64,000 bases of DNA from Asaia bogorensis (GTDB lineage Bacteria > Pseudomonadota > Alphaproteobacteria > Acetobacterales > Acetobacteraceae), in NCBI GenBank assembly GCA_943333505.2, contig CALQTN020000006.1, positions 45,560 through 109,559 on the forward strand, given 5' to 3'. How positions within the stretch are numbered: position 1 is the stretch's first letter; each line of letters opens with the position of its first letter. The notes below the pieces were generated by a model. That model had not been told where the DNA came from. It made no database searches and saw nothing but the letters and a program-made list of their open reading frames with translations. This document shows positions 17,128 to 25,810 of the stretch, in pieces. Made by a program: the position numbers and the translations under genes.

Positions 17128-17346
17128 GACGGATGAACTCCTGCTGTCTCGATAATACCTTTCAACTTAGCACATCGAAACTTTGTTGCCATTAATTTGC
17201 CTCATCATGAGGGTGAAATTGTCGTTAGCTTGATCCACCTCAAGGCTTGGGCTAAGGACTTAGGGGTAGAACCTGAGTCCGCGATAGAGCGACCACCCCT
17301 AGGTGGCGCGTATCTATGTGTTGCCATCTGGGAGGCATTTGCCGCG

Positions 17347-18459
17347 ATGACTGCTTCGACCGTCCGTCTGCTGGGATGCTTTGCACTGCTGGCGTTGCTC
17401 GGCGCGTGCTCGCAGACCAAGACCGCTGGCATTTCCCCGTATTATGCGCCGCCGCAGCGCGACTATAAGGCGCCAGGCCCAACCTCCGATCCGTGGGGGC
17501 CCTATATCATTGAGGCCGCACAGAAATATGACGTGCCCGAACGCTGGGTGCGCGAAGTGATGAAGGCGGAATCTGGTGGCCGGCTGTATGAAAACGGTCA
17601 GTTGATCACATCGGCTCCGGGTGCGATGGGGCTGATGCAGGTTATGCCCGGAACCTATGCGGAGCTGCGGGCGCGTTATAATCTTGGCGATGATCCCTAT
17701 GAACCGCATGACAACATCATGGCGGGAACTGCCTATCTACGTGAAATGTTTGATGTTTATGGCGCGCCGGGATTCCTTGCAGCCTATAATGCCGGCCCCG
17801 GGCGGCTTGAAGACTATATCGTCCGCAATAAGGAGTTGCCGCTCGAAACCCGGCGCTATGTTGCGAAGATCGGCCCGAATATCGTTGGCCACACGCCGCT
17901 GAGGCCGTCGGGCGCGACCCAGTTTGCAATGTATCAACTGCCGATCAACATCCCCGCCGGGCCGCGCTACCCCGGTCGTGGCCAGTCGGGCCCGGTGTTA
18001 CTGGCTGACAATAAACGCAGCCCTGGCGGCTATCAACGCGGCACTGTGCAAGTGGCGACCCTCGCCGATCCGGCGGTGGCGGCACCGCCGCCGGCCCGCA
18101 CGGCTTTGTCCGTCCAACCGCAAGCGACCAAGCCGAGCGGGTTTAACCTGATCACCCCGGCGGTTGCCGATACGCTGTCGGCCCGCCAGCAGGCGACATC
18201 TGGCATGGCATGGGCAATCCAGGTTGGCGCCTATGCCAATGAAGGCCTCGCCCGTGCCGCCGCCGAAAGTGCGCGCGGCAGTGCGAAGGATCTGCTCGGC
18301 AACGCCCGTTCGGTGATCGGAACCGTGCAGCAGGCCAAGGGCACGCTGTATCGCGCAAGGCTTGCCGGGCTGACGCGGGATACCGCGATGCAGGCCTGTT
18401 CGCGGCTGGCAAAGTCGCATAATGCATGCATTGTGCTCTCCCCGGAATCGCAGAGCTAG
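17347..18459 (+). CDS. Lytic transglycosylase lipoprotein with SPOR domain
   Basis: This 370-aa protein combines a lipobox (LLALLGAC), an SLT lytic transglycosylase domain and a C-terminal SPOR peptidoglycan-binding domain. The SLT part shows AQKYDVPERWVREVMKAESGG (catalytic Glu), APGAMGLMQVMPGTY and FLAAYNAGPGR. SPOR begins WAIQVGAYANEGLARAAAE. ATG 17347 is preceded by GGGAGG (11 nt) and puts the lipobox at the N-terminus; longer frames have no signal. It probably cleaves glycan strands in the periplasm at division or assembly sites. Confidence 0.88.
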   Translation: MTASTVRLLGCFALLALLGACSQTKTAGISPYYAPPQRDYKAPGPTSDPWGPYIIEAAQKYDVPERWVREVMKAESGGRLYENGQLITSAPGAMGLMQVMPGTYAELRARYNLGDDPYEPHDNIMAGTAYLREMFDVYGAPGFLAAYNAGPGRLEDYIVRNKELPLETRRYVAKIGPNIVGHTPLRPSGATQFAMYQLPINIPAGPRYPGRGQSGPVLLADNKRSPGGYQRGTVQVATLADPAVAAPPPARTALSVQPQATKPSGFNLITPAVADTLSARQQATSGMAWAIQVGAYANEGLARAAAESARGSAKDLLGNARSVIGTVQQAKGTLYRARLAGLTRDTAMQACSRLAKSHNACIVLSPESQS

Positions 18460-18474
18460 CGGGGACGCGAGCGT

Positions 18475-18596
18475 CTTCTTTTTGTGAACAAAAAGAAGCA
18501 AAAAACGTCTTATAACGGGTTGCCGTTGGCTCGGGACCTCACTGCGGCCCCATAAGTAGGGACGTTTTTTTGCTTCTTTGTTTTCAAACAAAGAAG
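18475..18596. repeat. AT-rich double-hairpin palindromic element
   Basis: Two hairpins, CTTCTTTTTG/CAAAAAGAAG (18475-18498, loop TGAA) and CTTCTTTGTTT/AAACAAAGAAG (18573-18596), flank about 75 bp. The inner edges are also inverted copies of each other: AAGAAGCAAAAAACGTC on the left against GACGTTTTTTTGCTTCTT on the right. The whole is a nested palindrome in the gap after the transglycosylase gene. It could terminate transcription in either direction or be a miniature repeat. A 23-nt identical copy of the left hairpin occurs at 28923-28945. Confidence 0.8.
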
Positions 18597-18635
18597 ACCT
18601 TCCCCTAAATCTTCTTTCTAACTCTAGGACCTAAA

Positions 18636-19550
18636 ATGACAGGCATGGTTGCAGGCAAAGTCGTCGTCGTAACAGGCGCCGGTGGCGGCATCGGGCGCGA
18701 AATCGCCATCATGCTCGCCAATGAAGGTGCCAAGGTGGTGATCAACGACCTCGGCGTGTCGGTCACCGGCGAGGGCGGATCGGCGACACCAGCCGAACAG
18801 ACCAAGGCGATCATCAACCAGCGCGGCGGTGAAGCCGCGATCAGCACCGAAAGCGTGGCAGGCTGGAATTCCGCACGCCACATCATTCAATGCGCGCTGG
18901 ATAATTTCGGCCGCATCGATGGCGTGGTGAACAATGCCGGTATTCTGCGCGACGTGATTTTTCACAAGATGACCGATGACGATTGGACGTCGGTCATCAA
19001 CGTGCATCTGTCGGGCAGCTTCTATGTCTCGCGGGCCGCTGCCGAGCATTTCCGCAAGCAGGAAAGCGGCAGCTTCGTCCATATGTCGAGCACGTCGGGC
19101 CTGATCGGCAATTTCGGTCAGGCGAACTACTCGGCGGCCAAACTCGGCATTACCGCCTTGTCGAAATCGATTGCCTTGGACATGCAGCGCTACAATGTGC
19201 GCAGCAACTGCATCGCCCCCTTCGCCTGGAGCCGGATGACCGGCGCGATCCCCGCCAACACCCCGGAACAAAAGGCGCGCGTCGCCAAGATCCAGCAGAT
19301 GACACCGGATAAGAACGCCCCGATGGCAGTGTTCCTGCAATCGGACCGCGCCAAGGATGTTTCCGGCCAGGTTTTCGCCTGCCGGAATAATGAGATTTTT
19401 CTGATGTCGTCGCCGCGCCCGATCCGCAGCGTCCATCGCGACAATGGCTGGACGCCGACCACGGTTGCCGATCACGCGATCCCGACCTTGCAGGCGTCGT
19501 TCATGCCGCTTGATCGCAGCGGCGAAGTCTTTACCTGGGACCCGATCTGA
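18636..19550 (+). CDS. SDR dehydrogenase, multifunctional-enzyme/3-hydroxyacyl-CoA type
   Basis: This 304-aa classical SDR has the cofactor loop TGAGGGIGREIA, NNAG, the catalytic Ser region MSSTSGLIGNFGQANYSAAK (Y-x-x-x-K) and a long C-terminal extension. The insertion VINDLGVSVTGEGGSATPAEQ is typical of the dehydrogenase domain of peroxisomal multifunctional enzyme type 2, so a 3-hydroxyacyl-CoA dehydrogenase role is likely. It lies 8 bp upstream of an acyl-CoA synthetase gene, which supports acyl-CoA metabolism. Confidence 0.85.
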   Translation: MTGMVAGKVVVVTGAGGGIGREIAIMLANEGAKVVINDLGVSVTGEGGSATPAEQTKAIINQRGGEAAISTESVAGWNSARHIIQCALDNFGRIDGVVNNAGILRDVIFHKMTDDDWTSVINVHLSGSFYVSRAAAEHFRKQESGSFVHMSSTSGLIGNFGQANYSAAKLGITALSKSIALDMQRYNVRSNCIAPFAWSRMTGAIPANTPEQKARVAKIQQMTPDKNAPMAVFLQSDRAKDVSGQVFACRNNEIFLMSSPRPIRSVHRDNGWTPTTVADHAIPTLQASFMPLDRSGEVFTWDPI

Positions 19551-19558
19551 TTTCCGCG

Positions 19559-21532
19559 TTGTCCCAGGCGCTTTTCGCGCCGCGGCGGATTGCCCTGATC
19601 GGGGCTTCCACCGACCCGACCCGGTTGACCGCGCGGGCGCAGGTTTATCTGCGCCGGCACGGGTTTGGTGGATCGGTGTTCCCGGTCAATCCGCGTGCGA
19701 CCGAAGTCCTGGGCGAGCAAGCCTACGCAAGCCTTGCCGACGTGCCAGGCCAGATCGATTTCGCCTATGTGCTGGTAAACACAGGCCAGGTCGAGCAGGC
19801 GATCGAGGATTGCGCCGCGCGGAACATTCCGGTGGCTTGCGTGCTGGCCGATGGCTTCGCGGAAACCGGTCCTGAAGGTGTGGCCTTGCAGGCGCGCATT
19901 CTGGCGGCGGCAAAAGCGGGTGGGGTGCGGTTGCTTGGTCCCAATTCGATGGGCGTGATCAACGTCCCCGCGAAAATGGCATGCAGCGTCAATGCAGCAC
20001 TTGAAGCCGAAACGCTGGTTCCCGGCCGCTGGTCGCTGGTGTCGCATTCCGGCAGCGTGATGGGCACCTTGCTCTCGCGCGCAGCGTCCCGCGGCTTTGG
20101 CTTTGCCAAGGTGATCGGCACCGGCAACGAAGCCGATCTGTCTGCCGGCGAAATCGCCAACATGCTGGTCGACGATCCCGATACCGACGCGATTCTGCTG
20201 TTCCTCGAAACCATTCGCAATCCGGACCTGTACGAAGAAGCCGCCCGGCGCGCCCACGCCGCCGGCAAGCCAATCATTGCCTATAAACTCGGCCGTTCGG
20301 ACGAAGGTGCGGCGCTCGCCACCACCCATACCGGGGCGATGGCAGGGTCGGACGCGGCGGCCGACGCGTTCTTGCGCGCCATCGGCATTGTCCGTGTCGA
20401 CATGCTGGAAACCCTGCTGGAGGTGCCACCCCTGCTGATCGGCGCGCGCCCGATTGCAAGCCCACGCCGTGCGGTGCGGGTTGTCACCACCACCGGCGGT
20501 GGTGGGGCGATGGTGGTGGACCGGCTTGGCACGCTCGGGATTGCCACCGCCGCGATGGTCGATACAACTTTGGCTGGCGCGCGGAAGGATACCGTCGTGG
20601 CCGAGCTCGACCGCGCCCGCGCTGCCGATGATGCGGATGTGACGCTCGCGGTGATCGGATCATCGGCACAGTTCAAGCCGCAGGACGCGCTGGCCGGGGT
20701 CATTGCGTCGACCGGACCACGTCCGATCGCGGCCTTTTTGTTGCCGGAAGCGCCTGCCTCGCTCCGCCTGCTGGCCGAGGCCGGGATTGCAGGCTTCCGC
20801 ACCCCGGAAGTCTGTGCGGACGCGGTGCGCTGCCTGCTGGAGTGGCAAGTGCCGCGCGGGATTGTTGCAACCCGTGATCTGTCGGCGGTGCGGGCTTTGC
20901 TGCCCGCTCCAGATGAGCAGGCTGCCCGAACCGTGTTCGCAGCGCTCGGGCTGGCCAATCACGCCGTCGCCGTCGATCCGGCATCACCGCCAGTGCTGGA
21001 TTATCCGGTGGCGTTGAAAGCGGTTTCGACCAGCATCGCTCACAAGACCGAAGCTGGTGCGGTCGCGCTCAACATCGCCAACGCGACCGAGTTGCAAGCC
21101 GCCTGCGCGGATATGACCGCGCGGCTCGGCACGCAGATTTCCGGCTTCATCGCCCAACCCATGGTCAAAGGTGTGGGGGAAGCCATCCTCGGCTACCGGC
21201 GCGATCCGCTGGTTGGTCCGGTGATCGCGCTCGGTGCTGGTGGCGTGCTCGCCGAAATCTATCGCGACATGGTGCTGCAGGTGGCACCCGTTGATCTGGC
21301 TGGCGCGCACGCGATGATTGCCGGCGTCAAAGGCCTCGCCCCCGCGCGCGGCTATCGCGGCTTGCCGAAAGGCGACCTCGACGCGTTGGCCGCCGCCATC
21401 GTTGCGGTATCGCAGCTGGCGGCCTTGCCAGAAGTGTCGGAAGCCGAGATCAACCCGTTGATCATCCTGCGCGATGGCGTGGTGATGGTCGATGCGTTGA
21501 TTGTGCTGTCAAACGTTGGCGAGCACGGCTGA
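19559..21532 (+). CDS. Acetate--CoA ligase family protein (ADP-forming type acyl-CoA synthetase)
   Basis: This 657-aa protein of the NDP-forming acyl-CoA synthetase superfamily has a CoA-binding Rossmann domain (FAPRRIALIGASTDP, about 5-130), a succinyl-CoA-ligase-like domain containing LVSHSGSVMGTL and GTGNEADLS, and a C-terminal ATP-grasp part (LDYPVALKAVSTSIAHKTEAG). The start must be the TTG at 19559, because the domain begins five residues later and no ATG lies upstream. Its 3' end overlaps the convergent aminotransferase gene by 24 bp. Substrate unknown; co-occurrence with an SDR points to acyl-CoA turnover. Confidence 0.85.
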   Translation: MSQALFAPRRIALIGASTDPTRLTARAQVYLRRHGFGGSVFPVNPRATEVLGEQAYASLADVPGQIDFAYVLVNTGQVEQAIEDCAARNIPVACVLADGFAETGPEGVALQARILAAAKAGGVRLLGPNSMGVINVPAKMACSVNAALEAETLVPGRWSLVSHSGSVMGTLLSRAASRGFGFAKVIGTGNEADLSAGEIANMLVDDPDTDAILLFLETIRNPDLYEEAARRAHAAGKPIIAYKLGRSDEGAALATTHTGAMAGSDAAADAFLRAIGIVRVDMLETLLEVPPLLIGARPIASPRRAVRVVTTTGGGGAMVVDRLGTLGIATAAMVDTTLAGARKDTVVAELDRARAADDADVTLAVIGSSAQFKPQDALAGVIASTGPRPIAAFLLPEAPASLRLLAEAGIAGFRTPEVCADAVRCLLEWQVPRGIVATRDLSAVRALLPAPDEQAARTVFAALGLANHAVAVDPASPPVLDYPVALKAVSTSIAHKTEAGAVALNIANATELQAACADMTARLGTQISGFIAQPMVKGVGEAILGYRRDPLVGPVIALGAGGVLAEIYRDMVLQVAPVDLAGAHAMIAGVKGLAPARGYRGLPKGDLDALAAAIVAVSQLAALPEVSEAEINPLIILRDGVVMVDALIVLSNVGEHG

Positions 21533-22642
21533 ACATATCCGATCCACATCGGCATCCGTCAGGTCCGGATGGATTGGCAGCGCCATGATCCGCGTCGCCA
21601 GATCCTCTGACACTGGCAGCGCGGCGCCATCATGGGCCTGCGCATAGGCGGGCTGCTGATGCAATGATTTCGGGTAGTAGATCGCGCTCGGCACCCCGGC
21701 GGCCTTTAACCCGTCCTGCATCCGCGTCCGCGCCGCGCCATCCGGCAACAGGATCGCGTAAATCGCCCAGGCGCTTTCGCTGTCGGCCACCCGCGCCGGG
21801 ATGGTCACCGCGTTGCCGAGGCGCTGGTCGTAGATCCGGGCAATACGTTCCCGAATGCGCAATTCCGCCTCGAAGACTTCAAGCTTGCACAGCAGCACCG
21901 CCGCCTGCAGCGTATCGAGCCGGCCATTCATCCCGGTGCGATGCACCTCGTAACGCGTGGTGCCCTCGCCATGCGATCGAAGGCTGCGGAACAACGCCGC
22001 GCGGTCATCGCTTTCGGTGAACAACGCCCCGCCATCGCCATAGCCGCCGAGCGGTTTGGAAGGGAAAAAGCTCACCGATGTGGTTTCGGCGGCAGTGCCC
22101 AGTCGCCGCCCGTGCAGGCTGGCACCAAAGCTTTGCGCGCAATCATCCAACGTCGCCAAACCTTCCCGCGCGGCAATCGCCGCCAGGGCAGGCCAGTCCG
22201 CTGGTTGTCCGAACAGATCAACGCCGATCAGCATCCGTGGCGTGAGCTTGCCGGCCGCCCGAATTGCGGCAATCCGTGCCGCCAGATGATCGGGATCGAT
22301 CTGGAACGTGCGCGGATCAACATCGACGAAAACCGGGGTTGCACCCAGTACCAGCGGCACCTCGGCGGTGGCAGTGTAGGTGAAGGCCGGCAGGAACACC
22401 GCGTCCCCCGGGCCGATATTTTCCGCCATCATCGCGATCTGCAACGCATCGGTGCCGTTGCTGACGCCGATGCAATGCTTGGCGCCACAGAACGCGGCGA
22501 GCTTGGCTTCGAGTTCGGCAACCTCGGGTCCCATGATGAACTGGCAATGGGCCAGCACCGCATCGAGCCGGCGTCGCAGCGGCTCGGCGATACGTGCCTG
22601 TTGCGCTTTCAGATCAAGGAACGGGATCGGGATCTGGGTCAT
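21509..22642 (-). CDS. DegT/DnrJ/EryC1/StrS-family sugar aminotransferase
   Basis: This 377-aa PLP-dependent sugar aminotransferase begins IPFLDLKAQQ and ends the N-terminal part with FIMGPEVAELE. Further landmarks are SNGTDALQIAMMA, DDCAQSFGA (PLP Asp) and SFFPSKPLGGYGDGGA, where the Lys forms the Schiff base. It acts on a nucleotide 4-ketosugar, which the adjacent dehydratase would supply. ATG 22642 overlaps the dehydratase stop (ATGA), giving a two-gene operon. The product is likely an amino sugar for a surface polysaccharide or glycoprotein. Confidence 0.9.
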   Translation of the reverse strand: MTQIPIPFLDLKAQQARIAEPLRRRLDAVLAHCQFIMGPEVAELEAKLAAFCGAKHCIGVSNGTDALQIAMMAENIGPGDAVFLPAFTYTATAEVPLVLGATPVFVDVDPRTFQIDPDHLAARIAAIRAAGKLTPRMLIGVDLFGQPADWPALAAIAAREGLATLDDCAQSFGASLHGRRLGTAAETTSVSFFPSKPLGGYGDGGALFTESDDRAALFRSLRSHGEGTTRYEVHRTGMNGRLDTLQAAVLLCKLEVFEAELRIRERIARIYDQRLGNAVTIPARVADSESAWAIYAILLPDGAARTRMQDGLKAAGVPSAIYYPKSLHQQPAYAQAHDGAALPVSEDLATRIMALPIHPDLTDADVDRICSAVLANV

Positions 22643-23895
22643 ATTGAGCCTCTCAAGCCCTGCTCGGCATGGGCAAATTCGGGCACCATCAGTGCCAGTT
22701 GGGCCAGGGCCACGCGGCGATTGCCGGCGCGGCAGGCGGTTTCGATTGCAAACATCGCATGTCCGATGACCTTGGCGTCGCCGGTGCGGGGCCGGGCCAT
22801 CAGCAGTCCGGCGAATTCGGTCGTCATCAGGGGTTCGCGGCCGTGAAACAATTCCTCGAACAGCTTTTCGCCCGGCCGCAGGCCAGTGAAGCGAATTTCG
22901 ATATCTTCGTCGGGTCGCAAGCCGGCAAGCCGGATCATCTGGCGGGCGAGGTCGACGATTTTCACCGGCGCGCCCATGTCGAGCACGAATATCCCACCGT
23001 CGCGGTTCTGCTCGGAAGGGCCCAGCCCGGAAACCGTCGCCTGCAACACCAGGCCCACCGCCTCGCGCGCCGTCATAAAATAGCGCTGCATGTCGGGATG
23101 GGTGACCGTCAGCGGCCCGCCACGCGCCAATTGGCGTTCGAACACCGGGACCACGCTGCCGGTGCTGCCGAGCACATTGCCGAAACGGACGGTTACGCAG
23201 CGCATCCCAGTCACAGTTCGGCGACCGAGAATATCCAGCGCCTGGCAATAGATTTCGGCCAGACGCTTGGATGCGCCCATCACACTGGTTGGGTTCACTG
23301 CCTTGTCGGTTGAAATCAGCACCATCGCCATCACACCCGCCGCGCGCGCCGCATCGGCGACGATTGCGGTACCGCAGGCATTGGTCAGCATGCCTTCCAT
23401 CGGGTCGGCCTCGACGAGCGGGACATGCTTCAGGGCCGGGGCATGAAACACCAATTCGGGGCGGTAGCGGTTGAAAGTCGCGGCAATTCGGGTCGCATCG
23501 CGAATATCGGCAATCACCACTACGCGCTTGATGTCGGGCGCACGCTCGGCCAACGCGGCATCGATCTGCCAGAGCGCGTATTCGCTCTGATCGAGAAGCA
23601 CGATTTCAGCGGGCCCAAGGGTTGCCAACAGGCGCGCCAGTTCGGACCCGATCGTCCCGCCGGCGCCGGTTACCAGCACGCGCTTGCCTTGCAGAAGCTG
23701 CGCCATGGCGTCGCGGTTGAGGGTGTTTTGGGGGCGATTGAGCAAATCCTCAATCGCCAGGGGGCGTGGCGCCACTGGCCTGGCCGCATGATGGGGCAGT
23801 GCCGGCGTTTTCATCAGCGCCGCAGTTCCGCTGGCAATCGCGCCACGCAGAGCCGCGATTACCCTGATCCGTAAATCCGCCCACCGCAATGCCAT
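22639..23895 (-). CDS. CapD/FlaA1-type nucleotide-sugar dehydratase/epimerase
   Basis: This 418-aa enzyme has the Rossmann loop GKRVLVTGAGGTIGSELAR (about 70-88), an active-site block LISTDKAVNPTSVMGASKRLAE (T-D-K with M-G-A-S-K instead of Y-x-x-x-K) and VRFGNVLGSTGSVVP. These mark UDP-GlcNAc 4,6-dehydratases such as PglF/CapD/FlaA1. The N-terminal membrane region of PglF-type proteins is missing; a short hydrophobic stretch (RIRVIAALRGAIASG) remains. ATG 23895 is chosen over a TTG further out, without a clear ribosome site. It feeds the aminotransferase that overlaps its 3' end. Confidence 0.88.
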   Translation of the reverse strand: MALRWADLRIRVIAALRGAIASGTAALMKTPALPHHAARPVAPRPLAIEDLLNRPQNTLNRDAMAQLLQGKRVLVTGAGGTIGSELARLLATLGPAEIVLLDQSEYALWQIDAALAERAPDIKRVVVIADIRDATRIAATFNRYRPELVFHAPALKHVPLVEADPMEGMLTNACGTAIVADAARAAGVMAMVLISTDKAVNPTSVMGASKRLAEIYCQALDILGRRTVTGMRCVTVRFGNVLGSTGSVVPVFERQLARGGPLTVTHPDMQRYFMTAREAVGLVLQATVSGLGPSEQNRDGGIFVLDMGAPVKIVDLARQMIRLAGLRPDEDIEIRFTGLRPGEKLFEELFHGREPLMTTEFAGLLMARPRTGDAKVIGHAMFAIETACRAGNRRVALAQLALMVPEFAHAEQGLRGSI

Positions 23896-23935
23896 CGTCG
23901 CGCTATAGCCGAAAGCCGGACGTGGGGCAAAATCG

Positions 23936-24240
23936 TCAGACAATTTGCCCGGTCACAATGACATTGGAACTGATGGCGATATCGCCTCGTGCCTTGAAGC
24001 GCGCATGGGCTGCAGCCGTTGCCGGATTGGGATTGGGCGTCCAGAAGCGCGAGGCATCCCAGGCTGCGAGATCGCTATACCAGGTCATCAGCCACATATC
24101 GGCAAGACCCGCCCCGGCCGGCGTCCGACTGCGCCACATGCCGATGGGCCGCCCGGCACGCCCCGGTCCACCAGACCGCGCGCCACGGCGGCACTCTGTC
24201 GCGGCGGGCAGGCCAGCAGGCGATAATCATAAACCGACAT
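23936..24240 (-). pseudogene. NIPSNAP-like small protein gene, frameshifted
   Basis: From ATG 24240 the frame reads MSVYDYRLLACPPRQSAAVA and then RGLVDRG. After a one-base shift at the CCCC run near 24161-24164 it continues RAGRPIGMWRSRTPAGAG, then MWLMTWYSDLAAW, ending VIVTGQIV. The joined product (about 101 aa) has the order typical of NIPSNAP-fold proteins. The missing base is in a homopolymer, so a sequencing error or real inactivation are both possible. It sits between the dehydratase and MlrC-like genes on the same strand. Confidence 0.55.
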
Positions 24241-24250
24241 CGTTGCAGCC

Positions 24251-25711
24251 TTATTGATTGGTGGCGAACGGATCGGCGACCCTTGGCCAATAGGGCGTCG
24301 TGCGCTTGGTGAAGGCAATCGCCGCGTAATCGGGCGCAATGGCGCCGGCGGTCGCCACGTAGCGGACATCGCGCGCGATCGGGGCAAAGCCGGCGTAGAA
24401 ATGCTGGGTCGATTTCACCACAATGATCCGCTTATCGGTCAGCGTGCAGCCCAGCCCGGTGAAGGCGTCCTGATGGAACACCTGCCCGCGATCGGTAATC
24501 AGAATGATATCGATGCCGCCTGCCCGGACCCAGGCCGACGGCCCGAAAAACGCCCGCCCGCCACCCAGCCCACCTTGGGAGTGGTTGTCGGCAAGCCCCA
24601 TCACGGTGATCCGCAAATCCACCGGCGCGCCGGACGCGACGCCACATTTGCCGCCAATGCGCAGATCGAAGCTCGCGCCCAACCCGGCTTCCATGCAGAA
24701 GCTCACCGCGATCGGGTCCCAGAAACAGCCGATCACCGCGCCTTGGGCGTCGCGTGCGACCAGGCGTTGCAGAGTTTCGGTGTTGTCAGACGGCGCGCCA
24801 CCGCCGGCATTGTCGGCAACTTCGGCCAGCACGATCGGCTTGCCCTCGCCCGCCATGTCGAGCGCTTCGTCGATGGTGTCATGCCGGGGGGATGCCGCAT
24901 CGCGCATCGCCCAGATTTCCGCGCCGAGTTGGTCGGCCAGCGCCTGGGCCTTGGCCATGTCGCCATCGGCCACCACCACGATCTTGGCGCCGACATCGGC
25001 GACGTCGCCCCACGGGAAACCGTGCCCGAAGGACACCGATAATATTCCGTCATGGCCTTCGAGCGCCTGCATCCGGGCGACGAAACTTTTCACCGGCTCC
25101 ACCGGGGTGCGCCACATCGAAATGCTGCGGCAGTCGTGATAGGCGATCACCGGCTTGACCGTGCCGATCCGCGCTGCGAGGCACACCGCGTAAAGTTCCG
25201 CCGCACGGGCGTCGATATCGGTGTGTGGATATTCCTTGTAGGTGATGATGACGTTGGCGGAGCGCCGCATCAGCTCGGTCAAATGGCAATGCAGATCGAG
25301 CTCGATCCCGACCACCACATCCGGCCCGACGATCTCGCGTACCCGCGCCAGCAGATCGCCCTCGCAATCGTCATAGTCATAGGCGACCATTGCGCCGTGC
25401 ATCTTCAGCAACACGATGTCGACCGGGGCTGCATCGCGCAGATCGGACAGGATGTTGTCGCGCATTTCTTCGTACACGGCCCGCAAGGTGGTCCCGGCCG
25501 GCTGGGCGAAGGCGCAGACACTGTCGATAACGGTATGGCCATCGGCTTCCGCCAGCCGGCGCCAGACCTGTAGTGCCAGGTTGCCATGCCCGGTCGGCCC
25601 CAGACTGCCATCGCGCCGGTAATAGCCATTGGTCATGAAACCGGCCCGCCCGGTCGGGATCGGGGAGAAGGTATTGGTCTCGGTCGACAAGGTCGCGATG
25701 AAGATGCGCAC
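24251..25711 (-). CDS. M81 (MlrC/microcystinase C) family protein
   Basis: This 486-aa M81-family protein begins VRIFIATLSTETNTFSPI, a standard N-terminus for the family. Later blocks are LKMHGAMVAYDYDDCEGDLL, GIELDLHCHLTELM (probable metal ligands D-x-H-x-H), TYKEYPHTDIDARA and the C-terminal MlrC_C domain with LADNAGGGAPSDNT. GTG 25711 is chosen because GGAG lies 6 nt upstream and homology starts there. MlrC degrades linear microcystin peptides, but most family members have unknown substrates. It probably shared a transcript with the frameshifted NIPSNAP gene 10 bp downstream. Confidence 0.85.
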   Translation of the reverse strand: MRIFIATLSTETNTFSPIPTGRAGFMTNGYYRRDGSLGPTGHGNLALQVWRRLAEADGHTVIDSVCAFAQPAGTTLRAVYEEMRDNILSDLRDAAPVDIVLLKMHGAMVAYDYDDCEGDLLARVREIVGPDVVVGIELDLHCHLTELMRRSANVIITYKEYPHTDIDARAAELYAVCLAARIGTVKPVIAYHDCRSISMWRTPVEPVKSFVARMQALEGHDGILSVSFGHGFPWGDVADVGAKIVVVADGDMAKAQALADQLGAEIWAMRDAASPRHDTIDEALDMAGEGKPIVLAEVADNAGGGAPSDNTETLQRLVARDAQGAVIGCFWDPIAVSFCMEAGLGASFDLRIGGKCGVASGAPVDLRITVMGLADNHSQGGLGGGRAFFGPSAWVRAGGIDIILITDRGQVFHQDAFTGLGCTLTDKRIIVVKSTQHFYAGFAPIARDVRYVATAGAIAPDYAAIAFTKRTTPYWPRVADPFATNQ

Positions 25712-25810
25712 GCCATGCTCCGTTCTGCCATCGGCAGTTTCAAGGTTGGGGGTGCATGGTGCAACGTCTTCGGCTAGTTTGCCACACCCATTACCGCAGA
25801 GGCCGCAGCA

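Noticed and set aside
18475..18596. CRISPR-like repeats
   Set aside because: Only two inverted, not direct, repeats; no regular spacers and no cas genes.
22643..23248. N-terminal extension of the sugar aminotransferase
   Set aside because: It is out-of-frame translation of the overlapping dehydratase gene; the true start is the ATGA overlap at 22642.
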